The translations under genes were made by a program, and so were the position numbers. DNA of 64,000 bases from Cyanobacterium sp. HL-69. Lineage in GTDB: Bacteria; Cyanobacteriota; Cyanobacteriia; Cyanobacteriales; Cyanobacteriaceae. The notes below the pieces were generated by a model, which saw only the letters and a program-made list of their open reading frames with translations, made no database searches and was not told the origin of the DNA. Within the stretch, counting starts at the first letter, position 1. Each line of letters starts with the position of its first letter. This document shows positions 9,116 to 18,959 of this stretch, in pieces. The DNA is taken from positions 3,007,836-3,071,835 of the forward strand of contig CP024912.1 in the NCBI GenBank assembly GCA_002813895.1, given 5' to 3'.

Positions 9116-12100
9116 ATGGATATAACTTTCTCTTTTTCTTTTTGGAGTCAACTAAATAAATTAAATGCTCAAGAAAATAATTATTTATTAAATAAAATTA
9201 GAGAAACCATCACCACAAATATCTCCCCAGACGACTTATCTTCCCATGTTACCCATGAGCAAAAAGTTATTATAAAAATTGATTTAACCGTAAATTATTC
9301 TCTTATTGGTGTTTTCTTACCTTCTGCAAAAAATATTAAATTAATCGGCTTTTTATCTTCACAAACCATTAATTTAGAAAATTATTCCTATCATCACAAA
9401 ACTATTAAAGTTACCTCAGAAATAAACCAAAAACTAGAAGACAATATTATCGATGCTATCGATTTTGCTTTCAATTTGAGTAATTCTTTAATAGCTAATA
9501 CAACCTCAGCCATAGATGACTTTTATTTAGATGATTTAAAACTCGATACATCCAAGTTTAATCCCGTAATCTTATCAAAACAACAAAAAGAATTTATAGA
9601 AAACAATCATAGTTTACCTATTTTTTTATCAGGAAATAAAGGTACAGGAAAAACAACTCTTTCTTTATACCATGCCCTACAAAAAACTAATGACTATCAA
9701 CATGATGCTGAATGTAAGATTATTTATCTTACTAGCACCCAAAACGAACAAAAAAAATTAACAAATTTTGTTAAAAACCTAAGTACCCACTCTTCTAAGC
9801 AATTACAAATAAAAGATTATCATTCTTTTACCAAAACATTTGCATCCGAGAAAGAATTAAAAAGTAAAAATCAGTTTTTAGCCCAAAGACAAATTACAGA
9901 ATACAAATTTAAAGAATATTTTTGTAAAGAGCAAACCATTGAATTCATTGACATTAATTTACTCTGGAAAGAAATACATCAATTAATAAAAGGTTCCAGC
10001 AAATCATTAAAAAATAGTCAAGGTTTAATTAGTTATAATGATTATTTAGCCCTTAGAAATCAGAGTTTATTCCCCCCAAATAGTAATTTTAATTATATTT
10101 ATAAATATGCTAATAACTATCAACAATGGCTAGAAAATAACAATTATTGGGATCAAATTGATTTAGTACAATATATTTTAAAAAAATTGCCTGACAACTA
10201 TTTAGGGGAATATAATGTAATTTATGTGGACGATGTACAAGAATTAAGTGAAATTGAAATTCAACTTATATTTGCATTGTTAAAAATAGAAAATAAACAA
10301 GACTACATTCCTCAATTATTTATGACAGGAGAAGATTATTCCTCTTTAATTAGAGGTAGTTTTAATTGGGGTAGAGTCAAAAAAATTGCCATTGAAGAAT
10401 ATTTAAAATCCCCCCAATGGAAAACAATTCGTCCAACCCTTGAGCCTAAGTATATAGATTGTAATTTTTGCACTAGCGATAAAATAAATAATCTTCTCAA
10501 TTTTATTATGGCATTAGTTGTAAATAATCAAATGGATGAAGATATTAGTTTTCAGAGTAATTCTTCTTGGTTAATAAATAATTTTAAACCTTTAGTTGTT
10601 TCAGGTGTAGAGGAAGAAATATTATCTCAGGGTAATCGATTGGGGGCGGCAAATGCTGTGGTAGTAAAAACTTTGGCAGAAAAGGAAAATTTGACTCGTT
10701 TATTTCCTCAAGATAGCGAAAGAGTTTTGATGGTAAATGAAATTAATAATTTGCAGTTTGATGGGGTTTTAGTATGGAATTTTTTTGAGGGTAAGGAAAA
10801 TTTATCTTCTCAAGATTTGTTGGAAGATAAGGAATTTTATCAAGATTTATTTATTGCTCTCAATGGTGCGAAAAAACAACTATATTTTTATGATAAAAGT
10901 GATGTTGCTTTTTGGAATCACAGTGAATTAAATAATGTTATTGAGTTGGGCTACCCTACGGAATTAGAGCCTTTTTTCTCGGAATGTGACGAAAATTATA
11001 TTAATAAGACCATCGAAAATTATTTACAAATAGGTTCTTATAAATCTTATAAAATTTGTAGTCAAATTTATTTTCAAGCTAATGATATTTTAGGGGCGGC
11101 AAAAATTGAGGCTTTACTAGAAGAGGTAAAGGGAAATTGGGGCAGGGCAGGGGATATTTGGAATAAGTTACTTATTTTTGATGAGGCTATTCGCTGTTGG
11201 AATGAGGTTGATAGCAAGTTGTGGGAGGCGAAATGGGCTACGACTAAGCCAGAAAGTTGGAGTCAGAGGGGGCTATATTTTGAGCAGAAAAGAGATTTTG
11301 ATTTGGCTAATTTTTGTTATGAAAAGGCCAATGATTTTGCTGGAAAGTTACGCTGTTTTGAGGCTAATGATGATTGGGAGTTGGCAGGGGATAAGTGTAG
11401 AGAGAAAAATTTGTTATCTCAGGCGGAAAGTTATTATGGTTTGGCGGATAAATATTATCAGGAAAAAAATCAATTTCAATCTGCTGTAAAAATGTGGACG
11501 AGGTTGGAAAGGTTGGATAAGGTTGCCCTTATTTGGGAGAATTTGGGGCAGTGGGAAAAGGCGGGAAATTGTTGGCAGAAACAGGGGGATATTCAACGGG
11601 CGGCGGATTGTTGGCAAAAGGCACAAAAATGGTCTGAGGCTCAAAAATGTTGGTTAGAGTTGGAAAAATGGGAAGATTTGGCTTTGTCTTATGAAACTCA
11701 AGGGCAGTGGGTATCAGCGGCGGAGGTTTGGCAAAAACAAGGGGGGTTACAAAGGGCTGCTTTTTGTTATCAAAATGCGAGTGAGTGGGCTTTGGCGGAG
11801 GGTTTATGGCGAGATTTACAGTGTTGGGGTTATGTGGCGATCGCACTTCAGCAACAAAAAAAATGGTCAGAAGCGGCTTTGATGTGGGAAAAAACCAGCC
11901 CTTACGAATTACAAGCCCTCTGTTATGAAAAATTAGAAGAATGGGGTAAAGCTCAAAAATCATGGTTAAAAGCCAATAATTGGAGTAAAAGTATCCTCTG
12001 TATCGAAAAACAACAAAAATGGGAAGAAGCAGCCGAAAGTTGGGAAAATTTAGGGGCATGGGAATCCGCAGGAAAATCATGGGAAAAAGCAGGGGAAATG

Positions 12101-13030
12101 GAAAAAGCTGCGTTATGTTATGAACAAGGTAACTACTGGCATCTGGCCGAAAAATGTTGGCGTATATTAGAAGATGAAAGTGCGATCGCCCTTACCCTAG
12201 AAAAACAAGAAAAATGGGCATTAGCAGGAGAAATCTGGCAAGAATTAGCCCAATGGAAATCCGCAGGAAAAGCATGGGAAAAAGCAAAAGAAATACAAAA
12301 AGCAGCCCTAGTTTATGAAATGGGAAATCACTGGCGAGAAGCCGAAGAATGTTGGCGCATCCTCGGTAACGACACTAAAATCGAAGCCGCCGTCAAACAA
12401 CAAGGCACATGGGAAATGGCCGCCCACGATTGGTTAAAATCAAATCAAATTGAACAAGCTGCCCTCTGTTACGAAAAATGCCAAGACTGGGAAAGGGCTG
12501 AAAAATACTGGTTTCAAGCCAATAACTACGAAAAATTAGCCGAAGTATGTGAGCAACAACAAAAATGGCAACAGGCTGCCGATGCCTATCTCAAAAATGA
12601 TAACCCAGAAAAAGCCGCTCTATGTTACGAAAAATTAGGAGACTGGGAAAATGCCGCCCAATGTTGGCAAAAATCATGGAAATGGGAACAATTAGCCCGA
12701 GTTTGTGAACAACAAAAGAAATGGAAACAAGCCGCCGATGCTTGGGTAAAAGCCGACAACCTAGAAAAAGCCGTAACCTATTATGAAAAAATCCAAGACT
12801 GGGAAAACGCCGAAGAATGTTGGCGAAAACTCTCTAATTGGGAAAAACTAGCCCACGTGTGTGAACATCAAGAAAAATGGGAAGAAGCCGCCCAACTTTG
12901 GACATTTCTCAATAATTGGCAAAAAGCAGCCCTTGCTTGTTTAAAAATGGACGACATCCAAACCGCCATCAAATACTATGAAAAAGGCAACTATACCCAA
13001 GAAGCCAATCAACTTAGACAAAAACTATAA
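9116..13030 (+). CDS. Large UvrD-like NTPase with a long Trp-rich TPR-like repeat array
   Basis: This protein has about 1304 residues. The N-terminal 150 residues are unassigned. A superfamily 1 helicase-like NTPase follows, with Walker A SGNKGTGKTT (about residue 173) and a Walker B-like YVDDVQEL. Helicase motifs after that are poorly kept, so DNA unwinding is doubtful. From about residue 640 to the end the protein is a solenoid of short units of about 19-20 residues of the form W..AA.CYEK..DWE.AE.CW.K. ATG 9116 is chosen over an in-frame GTG at 9101 (inference). Base usage changes inside the gene: about 10,600-11,880 is G-rich, then abruptly C/A-rich. The architecture recalls helicase-TPR fusions such as TRANK1, but the function is unknown. 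Confidence 0.65.
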   Translation: MDITFSFSFWSQLNKLNAQENNYLLNKIRETITTNISPDDLSSHVTHEQKVIIKIDLTVNYSLIGVFLPSAKNIKLIGFLSSQTINLENYSYHHKTIKVTSEINQKLEDNIIDAIDFAFNLSNSLIANTTSAIDDFYLDDLKLDTSKFNPVILSKQQKEFIENNHSLPIFLSGNKGTGKTTLSLYHALQKTNDYQHDAECKIIYLTSTQNEQKKLTNFVKNLSTHSSKQLQIKDYHSFTKTFASEKELKSKNQFLAQRQITEYKFKEYFCKEQTIEFIDINLLWKEIHQLIKGSSKSLKNSQGLISYNDYLALRNQSLFPPNSNFNYIYKYANNYQQWLENNNYWDQIDLVQYILKKLPDNYLGEYNVIYVDDVQELSEIEIQLIFALLKIENKQDYIPQLFMTGEDYSSLIRGSFNWGRVKKIAIEEYLKSPQWKTIRPTLEPKYIDCNFCTSDKINNLLNFIMALVVNNQMDEDISFQSNSSWLINNFKPLVVSGVEEEILSQGNRLGAANAVVVKTLAEKENLTRLFPQDSERVLMVNEINNLQFDGVLVWNFFEGKENLSSQDLLEDKEFYQDLFIALNGAKKQLYFYDKSDVAFWNHSELNNVIELGYPTELEPFFSECDENYINKTIENYLQIGSYKSYKICSQIYFQANDILGAAKIEALLEEVKGNWGRAGDIWNKLLIFDEAIRCWNEVDSKLWEAKWATTKPESWSQRGLYFEQKRDFDLANFCYEKANDFAGKLRCFEANDDWELAGDKCREKNLLSQAESYYGLADKYYQEKNQFQSAVKMWTRLERLDKVALIWENLGQWEKAGNCWQKQGDIQRAADCWQKAQKWSEAQKCWLELEKWEDLALSYETQGQWVSAAEVWQKQGGLQRAAFCYQNASEWALAEGLWRDLQCWGYVAIALQQQKKWSEAALMWEKTSPYELQALCYEKLEEWGKAQKSWLKANNWSKSILCIEKQQKWEEAAESWENLGAWESAGKSWEKAGEMEKAALCYEQGNYWHLAEKCWRILEDESAIALTLEKQEKWALAGEIWQELAQWKSAGKAWEKAKEIQKAALVYEMGNHWREAEECWRILGNDTKIEAAVKQQGTWEMAAHDWLKSNQIEQAALCYEKCQDWERAEKYWFQANNYEKLAEVCEQQQKWQQAADAYLKNDNPEKAALCYEKLGDWENAAQCWQKSWKWEQLARVCEQQKKWKQAADAWVKADNLEKAVTYYEKIQDWENAEECWRKLSNWEKLAHVCEHQEKWEEAAQLWTFLNNWQKAALACLKMDDIQTAIKYYEKGNYTQEANQLRQKL

Positions 13031-13151
13031 TAGTTTTATTCCTATGACAAAAATCTGATAATGTCCCCCTTGCATAATAAATAACTGTAATTTATCCCTA
13101 TTCTTTATTCCTTTACTCAACAATAATTCCCCCTCAAAAACCCCTCTAGCC

Positions 13152-13931
13152 ATGAAAAAATCTGTTATTTTCCTAACCCTAATTCTCAGTATTTTCCCCT
13201 TTCCAGTGAAAGCAGAAAACATCGCCCATCTTAGTCAACTATTAAGGACAAAACAATGTCAAGAATGTGATTTAAGCCAAGCAGGTTTAGTCATGGCAAA
13301 CCTTTCTGGGGCAAACCTCGTGGGGGCAAACCTCGTGGGGGCAAACCTCAGCCGTGCCAATTTGACAGGGGCAAACTTGAGTTATGCTAACCTCACAGGG
13401 GCTTCTCTCCATGGTGCTAACCTAGCAGGGGTAAACCTCACAGGTGCAATTTTAAATCAAACCGACTTAAGAAATGCAAGGGTTATCGGTGCAACCTTTG
13501 AAAATACTGACTTAAATAATGCCCAGATAGATGGTATCGTAGGAATATCAAATGATGCCTTTTCCGCAGAGCAATTTTTTAGTTGGGCTTTAGCAGAAGA
13601 CCGTCAGGGGAACTATCCCCAAGCCCTAAACCATTATAATACAGCTATCGAACTAGATCCAAACATGGCATCGGCATATCTAGCCAGAGGAATTATTAGG
13701 GCTCGTTATGACCGTATGGATATAGCCCTAGAAGACTTTACAAAGGCTCAAACTATTTATACCATAGAAAATAATGAAGAAGGCTTCACCCTTGCCAGTC
13801 AGTTTATGGAGTTAAGCCAAGCCAAAATAGAAAACCCCCGTCAACCCCTAGGGGGAAATCAGGGTAGTCCTAGATTTGTTCAAGCCGTGAGTGGTGTATT
13901 ACCATTCGTATTTAGATTTTTTGGGTTTTAA
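13152..13931 (+). CDS. Exported pentapeptide-repeat protein with TPR-like C-terminus
   Basis: This 259-residue protein starts with a signal peptide (KKSVIFLTLILSIFPFPVKA, probable cleavage after VKA), so it is exported to the periplasm or thylakoid lumen. A CQEC pair opens the mature part. About 17 pentapeptide units of A(N/D)LxX type follow (about residues 40-130), which form a right-handed beta helix. The C-terminal part (about 145-240) holds TPR-like helices (YPQALNHYNTAIELDPNMA). At DNA level the 15-base unit GTGGGGGCAAACCTC is tandemly repeated near 13,320-13,349, a likely slippage site. The function is unknown. Similar lumenal pentapeptide proteins are common in cyanobacteria. Confidence 0.8.
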   Translation: MKKSVIFLTLILSIFPFPVKAENIAHLSQLLRTKQCQECDLSQAGLVMANLSGANLVGANLVGANLSRANLTGANLSYANLTGASLHGANLAGVNLTGAILNQTDLRNARVIGATFENTDLNNAQIDGIVGISNDAFSAEQFFSWALAEDRQGNYPQALNHYNTAIELDPNMASAYLARGIIRARYDRMDIALEDFTKAQTIYTIENNEEGFTLASQFMELSQAKIENPRQPLGGNQGSPRFVQAVSGVLPFVFRFFGF

Positions 13932-14086
13932 CCTTAATCAATGTACCAACTTTAGGAATAATGCTATATTAATATCAAGTTCGCCCAAATCTTTGGGATA
14001 AATATTCTTGTTTATTAACCAACTAATTAATAACAAATTTTCCGAACTTAAATACACTGACAAACTAGCCAAAACAGTCAAAAAAA

Positions 14087-15565
14087 ATGAGTTTTTCAGG
14101 TTTAGCCAATCAATTCTTGGGTCATATCAATTGGCAAAAACTTGCGGAAAACTATCAACAACAAAATAGATATAAATTAGCTGAAAAGTCTTATATATAT
14201 CAAGCAAAAACCGAAAATACAGGAATACCCAAAATTCCCCATGAGTTAAACCTCAGAGACTATCAAAAACAGGCGGTTATTAATTGGTTAAAAAATCAGG
14301 GTAGAGGTACATTAAAAATGGCCACAGGTAGCGGTAAAACCATCACAGCCCTTGCTGTTGCCACAGAACTTTATCAGCAAATAGGTTTACAAATTTTACT
14401 CGTAATATGTCCATTTCGTCACTTAGTATTACAATGGGCAAAAGAAGCAGAAAAATTTAATTTAATTCCTTTTCTTGCTTTTAATAGTGTCAATAATTGG
14501 CATAGCGAACTATCAACAAAACTATATAATATTAATAGTTCAAAGACAAAATTTTTAACCATTATCACTACAAATTCTACTTTTATTAGTCAAGGATTTC
14601 AAACCCAGTTGCCCTTTTTTCCTGAAAAAACTTTAATCATTGGAGACGAAGCCCATAATTTAGGTAGTGCGAAATTACAAAGCCTTTTGCCCAAAACCAT
14701 TGGTTTAAGACTAGCCCTTTCTGCTACCCCCGAAAGGTACTATGATGAACATGGCACCGATGCCCTAATTAGTTACTTTGGAAAAGTATTACAACCAGAA
14801 TTTACCCTTGGTGATGCCATCAAGAAAAAAGCCCTTGTTAGCTACAATTACTATCCTATCTTTGTGGAATTGACAGAATTTGAGGCAAAAAGATACACCC
14901 AACTCACAAAAAAAATCGGTTGGGAATTGTCAAAGGATAATTCGCCCCATAACCGTCATCTTACAGCCTTATTAGTGAGACGATCGCGCTTAATTGGTAC
15001 AGCAAAAAATAAATTAACCGCCCTCAAAGAATTAATGAAGGAAAGAATAAACACCCATAGCACCATTTTTTATTGTGGTGATGGAAAAGTAGAATATGAA
15101 GGAAAAACAGAGAGACAGCTAGAAATTGTTACCCGCATTTTAGGTAAAGAAATAGGCTACCGAGTAAATATCTATAGTGCCAATACTCCCCTCACCGAAA
15201 GAGAAACCATTAAACAACAACTGGAAAACAAAGAATTACAAGGTATAGTCTCCATCCGTTGCCTAGACGAAGGTATCGATATACCCAGCATCAAAAATGC
15301 AGTCATCCTCGCCAGTAGTAGTAACCCCCGACAATTTATCCAAAGAAGGGGTAGAGTATTACGCCCCCATCACAGTAAAAAAGAAGCCAATATATTCGAC
15401 ATGATAGTTATTCCCCCAATCCTAGATAGAGAAACATGGGAAATAGAAAAAAGCCTCCTCAAAAAAGAAATCAAACGATTTATGGAATTTGCCAACCTAG
15501 CCAATAATGCCGACTACGCCAAAGAAAAACTATTCCACCTTCAAAATCACTTTGATGTATATTGA
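14087..15565 (+). CDS. DEAD/DEAH-type superfamily 2 helicase
   Basis: This 492-residue helicase is of the SSL2/type III restriction-subunit style. The Q-like entry LRDYQKQAV precedes Walker A MATGSGKT. GDEAHNLG is the DEAH box, SATPERYYDE is motif III, VSIRCLDEGIDIPS is motif V and QRRGRVLRP is motif VI. There is no nuclease or methylase domain, and no restriction partner lies beside it, so it appears to be an orphan translocase. The first 45 residues are a short helical extension. It could act in repair or belong to a defence system whose other parts are elsewhere; the sequence does not decide. Confidence 0.8.
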   Translation: MSFSGLANQFLGHINWQKLAENYQQQNRYKLAEKSYIYQAKTENTGIPKIPHELNLRDYQKQAVINWLKNQGRGTLKMATGSGKTITALAVATELYQQIGLQILLVICPFRHLVLQWAKEAEKFNLIPFLAFNSVNNWHSELSTKLYNINSSKTKFLTIITTNSTFISQGFQTQLPFFPEKTLIIGDEAHNLGSAKLQSLLPKTIGLRLALSATPERYYDEHGTDALISYFGKVLQPEFTLGDAIKKKALVSYNYYPIFVELTEFEAKRYTQLTKKIGWELSKDNSPHNRHLTALLVRRSRLIGTAKNKLTALKELMKERINTHSTIFYCGDGKVEYEGKTERQLEIVTRILGKEIGYRVNIYSANTPLTERETIKQQLENKELQGIVSIRCLDEGIDIPSIKNAVILASSSNPRQFIQRRGRVLRPHHSKKEANIFDMIVIPPILDRETWEIEKSLLKKEIKRFMEFANLANNADYAKEKLFHLQNHFDVY

Positions 15566-15682
15566 AAATAACCTTTAATCAAAAGCAATCCTTAACACCA
15601 GCCTCTTTTTCACTTCTTTTCTTCTTTACGCCTTGGCGAGAAAAAAATCAATGTCACTTGCTACTCCAACCACCTATCAACT

Positions 15683-16324
15683 ATGTCCTTACAAATTTTA
15701 GTCTCCGATGATGACTCAACTATTCAGCATTTAATCAAAGATTGCCTTGAGTTACAAGGTTACTCGGTAATTTTAGCTAATGATGGAGAAAAGGCTTTAT
15801 CCTTGGCCATGAAATACCATCCTCACTTATTAATCTCAGACATCAAGATGCCCCATAAGGATGGTTATCAGTTGGTGCAAGAATTACGCAAACTTCCTCC
15901 TTTTCGTTTACTACCTGTTATTTTCCTTACTCATCAGCACACCATGGAGGCAAAAATTAATGGTTATCAGGCGGGGTGTGATGTGTATTTAGCCAAGCCT
16001 TTTGAGCCTATGGAATTAATTGCTATTGTAAAACATCTCCTGGAGCGATCGCAAGTTATCCAATCAGAAAGACTATTTACCGAGCATAACAACTCATCTA
16101 TAGATAATAATAACAATTTCTCCTCTCTTCATCTCACCCACCGAGAAAAAGAAGTTTTAGCCTTGATTATTGAAGGACACTCTAATATACAAATTGCCCA
16201 ACAATTATATCTTAGCCCCAAAACCATCGAAAAATATGTCGCCAATCTTCTCAAAAAAACAGACTCTCAAAACCGCACCGAATTAGTTTCCTTCGCCTTT
16301 AAAAATAACCTTACTCACTTTTAA
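15683..16324 (+). CDS. NarL/LuxR-type response regulator, Ycf29/Rre1-like
   Basis: This 213-residue two-component regulator has receiver residues D9/D10/D11, phosphoacceptor D53 (LLISDIKMP), T83 and K105 (YLAKPFEP). A short linker is followed by a LuxR-type helix-turn-helix (about 145-210) with LTHREKEVLALI and LSPKTIEKYVANLL. The receiver-linker pattern, including GCDVYLAKPF and LLERSQVIQSE, is very like the cyanobacterial/plastid Ycf29-Rre1 group. It is more divergent in the linker (SSIDNNNNFSS), so it may be a paralogue. No sensor kinase is adjacent. Its targets cannot be read from this window. Confidence 0.82.
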   Translation: MSLQILVSDDDSTIQHLIKDCLELQGYSVILANDGEKALSLAMKYHPHLLISDIKMPHKDGYQLVQELRKLPPFRLLPVIFLTHQHTMEAKINGYQAGCDVYLAKPFEPMELIAIVKHLLERSQVIQSERLFTEHNNSSIDNNNNFSSLHLTHREKEVLALIIEGHSNIQIAQQLYLSPKTIEKYVANLLKKTDSQNRTELVSFAFKNNLTHF

Positions 16325-16330
16325 AAACCC

Positions 16331-16360
16331 AAAAAAAATCCCCCATCCATAGACAGGGGA
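16331..16360 (-). terminator. Rho-independent terminator downstream of acsF
   Basis: A CCCC/GGGG stem (16339-16360) is followed, on the minus strand, by an unbroken run of eight T residues (16331-16338). It sits about 24 bases past the acsF stop. It may also weakly end the convergent regulator gene. Confidence 0.75.
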
Positions 16361-16383
16361 AAATTTGAGTTAGTTAATAAAGA

Positions 16384-17460
16384 TTAACGTACACAACCTT
16401 GTAAAGTGTCAGCTTCAATAGGCTTAATGAAGTATAAACCAATAAACTGAGCGGCATTAGAAGCAAATAAAGGTATTTTGCGTAAAACCTTGATAGGTGC
16501 AATGGCTTTAGAATCATCAATAGCCCTTAGTTTTTCACAATTGCTAAAGCATTTTTCGAGCTTGTCATAAAACTTGGGATTTTTAACATCAAGAGTGATG
16601 GGGAAAACTCTACCCGCAGTCTCGTTGGTTTTCTCGATAACAGTTTTGTCATACTCCCTAGCATCCAAGCCAATGGAAGCGTAAAAACCAGAGCGATGTA
16701 AATCATTGAGATACATGGTGGCAAACACAGATAACAAGAAGAAACGACACCATAGTTTCGCTTTCCAATCATTCAGAAACTCAGGTTTAGCTTTTAATAC
16801 CGCGTCAAAGAAATCTCCATGGCGGTTTTCATCTTGACACCAATTTTCAAAGAATTTGAAGATGGGATAGATGCGACTTTCGGGATTTTGCTCTAGGTGA
16901 CGATAAATAGTAATATAACGCCAGTAACCGATTTTCTCGGATAGATAGGTAGCGTAGAAAATAAACTTAGGTTTGAAGAAAGTATATTTACGACTCTTGG
17001 TTAAAAATCCTAAATCGAGGGATAAATTAAAATCAGTTAAGGCTTTGTTGAGAAAACCAGCATGACGGGCTTCGTCACGAGACATTAAGTTAAAACCTTC
17101 TGCCAAGAGAGGATTGGTATGTTTTAAACGTCTGCCTAACTCTTTGTATAGTAAAAATCCAGAGAATTCCGCAGTACAAGAGCGCTCTAAAAATTCTACA
17201 AATAAACGACGGGTTTCGCCATCAATATGCTCCCATGATTGCTCAAAGTCAGCATTACGCACAAAGTGATGACGGTTATAGTCTTGTTTAAACTCGGCTA
17301 TGATAGCTCTTAACTCGTCTTCATTAACGCTGATGTCCATCTGGGCCATCTCGTCGAAATCTGTGGTGTAAAAACGAGGAGTCAAGATTGTTTCTTTGGC
17401 TGGGGTTTTAATTCCCGGGCGTAGCTCGTCAAATTCTGGTTTTTGAACTGTTGTTACCAT
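16384..17460 (-). CDS. acsF: Mg-protoporphyrin IX monomethyl ester (oxidative) cyclase
   Basis: This 358-residue aerobic cyclase forms the isocyclic ring E of chlorophyll from Mg-protoporphyrin IX monomethyl ester, using O2 and a di-iron centre. The diiron-ligand motifs are visible: E98 in AEFSGFL, EARH at 130-133 and ENRH at 211-214. Length and N-terminus ([13 protein letters not shown]) match AcsF/Ycf59. It places the organism among oxygenic phototrophs. It is transcribed alone, with a MITE-like element and hfq upstream and a strong terminator downstream. Some cyanobacteria keep two cyclases for different oxygen levels; only this one is in the window. Confidence 0.95.
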   Translation of the reverse strand: MVTTVQKPEFDELRPGIKTPAKETILTPRFYTTDFDEMAQMDISVNEDELRAIIAEFKQDYNRHHFVRNADFEQSWEHIDGETRRLFVEFLERSCTAEFSGFLLYKELGRRLKHTNPLLAEGFNLMSRDEARHAGFLNKALTDFNLSLDLGFLTKSRKYTFFKPKFIFYATYLSEKIGYWRYITIYRHLEQNPESRIYPIFKFFENWCQDENRHGDFFDAVLKAKPEFLNDWKAKLWCRFFLLSVFATMYLNDLHRSGFYASIGLDAREYDKTVIEKTNETAGRVFPITLDVKNPKFYDKLEKCFSNCEKLRAIDDSKAIAPIKVLRKIPLFASNAAQFIGLYFIKPIEADTLQGCVR

Positions 17461-17668
17461 AATTTTTTGATTGAGACAGTATTCTTGAATTTATATGTAA
17501 TATTTTAATTCCTTCCTCAGTTTAACAGACCTAGTACTATATATTTTCGTTAAGTTTATTAATAGTTGTTACAAAAATATTAATTTTTCTATGGTTACTC
17601 TTGACGTTTATTAATTTTTGTTGGTAATAATTCATAATCTGGGAAATGGGGAATGTTAATAATGTTTA

Positions 17669-17789
17669 GGCGTTGCTGAATAAGGGTATGAAATATAATC
17701 CAATAAATTAGAATATTAAAATATTATCACTGTTGCCTGTTCCCTGTTCCCCGCCCCAATGAAAAATAAAGTCCAAAATCAGCAATACC
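17669..17789. mobile_element. MITE-like element, copy 1 (121 bp)
   Basis: The ends are imperfect inverted repeats: GGCGTTGCTGA on the left and TCAGCAATACC on the right, extendable outward to GTTTAGG/CCTAAAC. The interior matches, in inverted orientation, the element at 23621-23757. Shared blocks are GGTATGAAATATA, GTTCCCTGTTCCC and AAAATCAGCAA. It has no coding capacity and lies between acsF and the hfq stop, filling much of the 333-base gap. Confidence 0.65.
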
Positions 17790-17793
17790 TAAA

Positions 17794-18003
17794 CTAAACT
17801 TGTTTGATATAGGCGATCGCACTTAACCAAATGAGAGTTTTATCGGTACCATCTTCTAATATACAAATACAGTTTTCATCTTGCCAAAGAATTTTGCCCT
17901 CGGTGCTTTGATTAGTAGTCAGTCCAATTTGAACATTAATTTTATCCTTTATAAAGACTTGAATTTGACGTACACTAGGAAGACCAGTATTAAATGTAGG
18001 CAT
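17794..18003 (-). CDS. hfq: Cyanobacterial Hfq-like RNA-binding/Sm-fold protein
   Basis: This 69-residue Sm-fold protein has the Sm1 region ([35 protein letters not shown]) and a short Sm2 ([13 protein letters not shown]). Cyanobacterial Hfq is shorter and diverges from E. coli Hfq. In cyanobacteria it is needed for type IV pilus-dependent motility through the pilus motor, not mainly for sRNA pairing. It is divergent from dapF with only about 30 bases between start codons, a gene pairing common in cyanobacteria that supports the call. A MITE-like element abuts its 3' end. Confidence 0.85.
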   Translation of the reverse strand: MPTFNTGLPSVRQIQVFIKDKINVQIGLTTNQSTEGKILWQDENCICILEDGTDKTLIWLSAIAYIKQV

Positions 18004-18035
18004 CTTTTTTTATCTACTTGAGCGAAAAAATAATT

Positions 18036-18875
18036 ATGCAGTTTAGCAAATATCACGGATTAGGTAATGACTTTATTTTGATCGATAATCGTCAATCTGA
18101 TCAACCCCTCGTTACCCCCCAAGAAGCAGTACAAATGTGCGATCGCCATTTTGGTATCGGCGCCGATGGAGTCATTTTTGTATTACCCTCCCAAAACCAT
18201 TGTGATTATACCATGAGAATCTTTAACTCCGATGGTTCTGAGCCTGAGATGTGCGGTAACGGGATTCGTTGTTTTGCCCAGTTTGTGACGGAATTAGAAG
18301 GCAAAGAGGAAGTAGGTAGAACATATCCTATTCAAACTTTAGCAGGTACCATTACCCCTACCATCAAGGGTGAAGGCATGATTCGGGTAGATATGGGTGA
18401 GCCTGAATTAACCCCTGCCAAAATTCCCACCACATTAAACCAAGGGGGAGAAAAGGTTGTCAGTGAATCCCTAAATGTGGCAGGTAAATCATATGATGTC
18501 TCCTGTGTGAGTATGGGAAATCCCCATTGTCTGGTATTTGTCGAAAAAGTAGCAGACATCGAGTTAGAAAAAATTGGCCCTTTATTTGAAACCCACGAGG
18601 TTTTTCCCCAGAAAACGAATACGGAATTTATCGAAGTAGTACGCCCTGATTACCTCAAAATGAGAGTCTGGGAAAGGGGTGCAGGAATTACCCTCGCCTG
18701 TGGTACGGGGGCTTGTGCCACGGTGGTGGCAGGAGTTTTAAATGGGAAGTGCGATCGCACTTGTACCGTAGAATTACCAGGGGGATGTTTAGAAATCGAG
18801 TGGAATCAAGAAGATAACCATGTATATATGACAGGGCCTGCATTGAAGGTTTTTTCAGGCAAATATGTAACCTGA
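18036..18875 (+). CDS. dapF: Diaminopimelate epimerase
   Basis: This enzyme of about 279 residues interconverts LL- and meso-diaminopimelate for lysine and peptidoglycan synthesis. Both catalytic cysteines are present: [10 protein letters not shown] and [11 protein letters not shown]. The classic opening [17 protein letters not shown] begins at the ATG at 18036, so this start is preferred over an in-frame TTG at 18018 that would overlap the divergent hfq promoter. Length is normal. The gene includes HIP1 sites but no interruption. Confidence 0.93.
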   Translation: MQFSKYHGLGNDFILIDNRQSDQPLVTPQEAVQMCDRHFGIGADGVIFVLPSQNHCDYTMRIFNSDGSEPEMCGNGIRCFAQFVTELEGKEEVGRTYPIQTLAGTITPTIKGEGMIRVDMGEPELTPAKIPTTLNQGGEKVVSESLNVAGKSYDVSCVSMGNPHCLVFVEKVADIELEKIGPLFETHEVFPQKTNTEFIEVVRPDYLKMRVWERGAGITLACGTGACATVVAGVLNGKCDRTCTVELPGGCLEIEWNQEDNHVYMTGPALKVFSGKYVT

Positions 18876-18959
18876 GTTCGGGATAAGATTTTCTGGGTTC
18901 GGCAGGGAATGGGCAATAGGCAACAGGCAATATATAAGAGATAATAAAACAATTATCCA

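Noticed and set aside
11414-12080. Long open frames on the minus strand opposite the Trp-rich repeat array
   Set aside because: They arise from the biased codon use of the repeats, overlap a clear protein family region and lack recognisable domains.
13984-13997. CCCAAATCTTTGGG hairpin after the pentapeptide gene
   Set aside because: The loop is too tight and the following sequence has only a weak T-tract, so terminator function is not supported.
14087-15565. SF2 helicase considered as part of a restriction or DISARM-like system
   Set aside because: No methylase, nuclease or other system component is adjacent, so no system call is made.
17461-17560. Possible acsF promoter with TATAGT
   Set aside because: No -35 element at proper spacing could be seen, so the site is not called.
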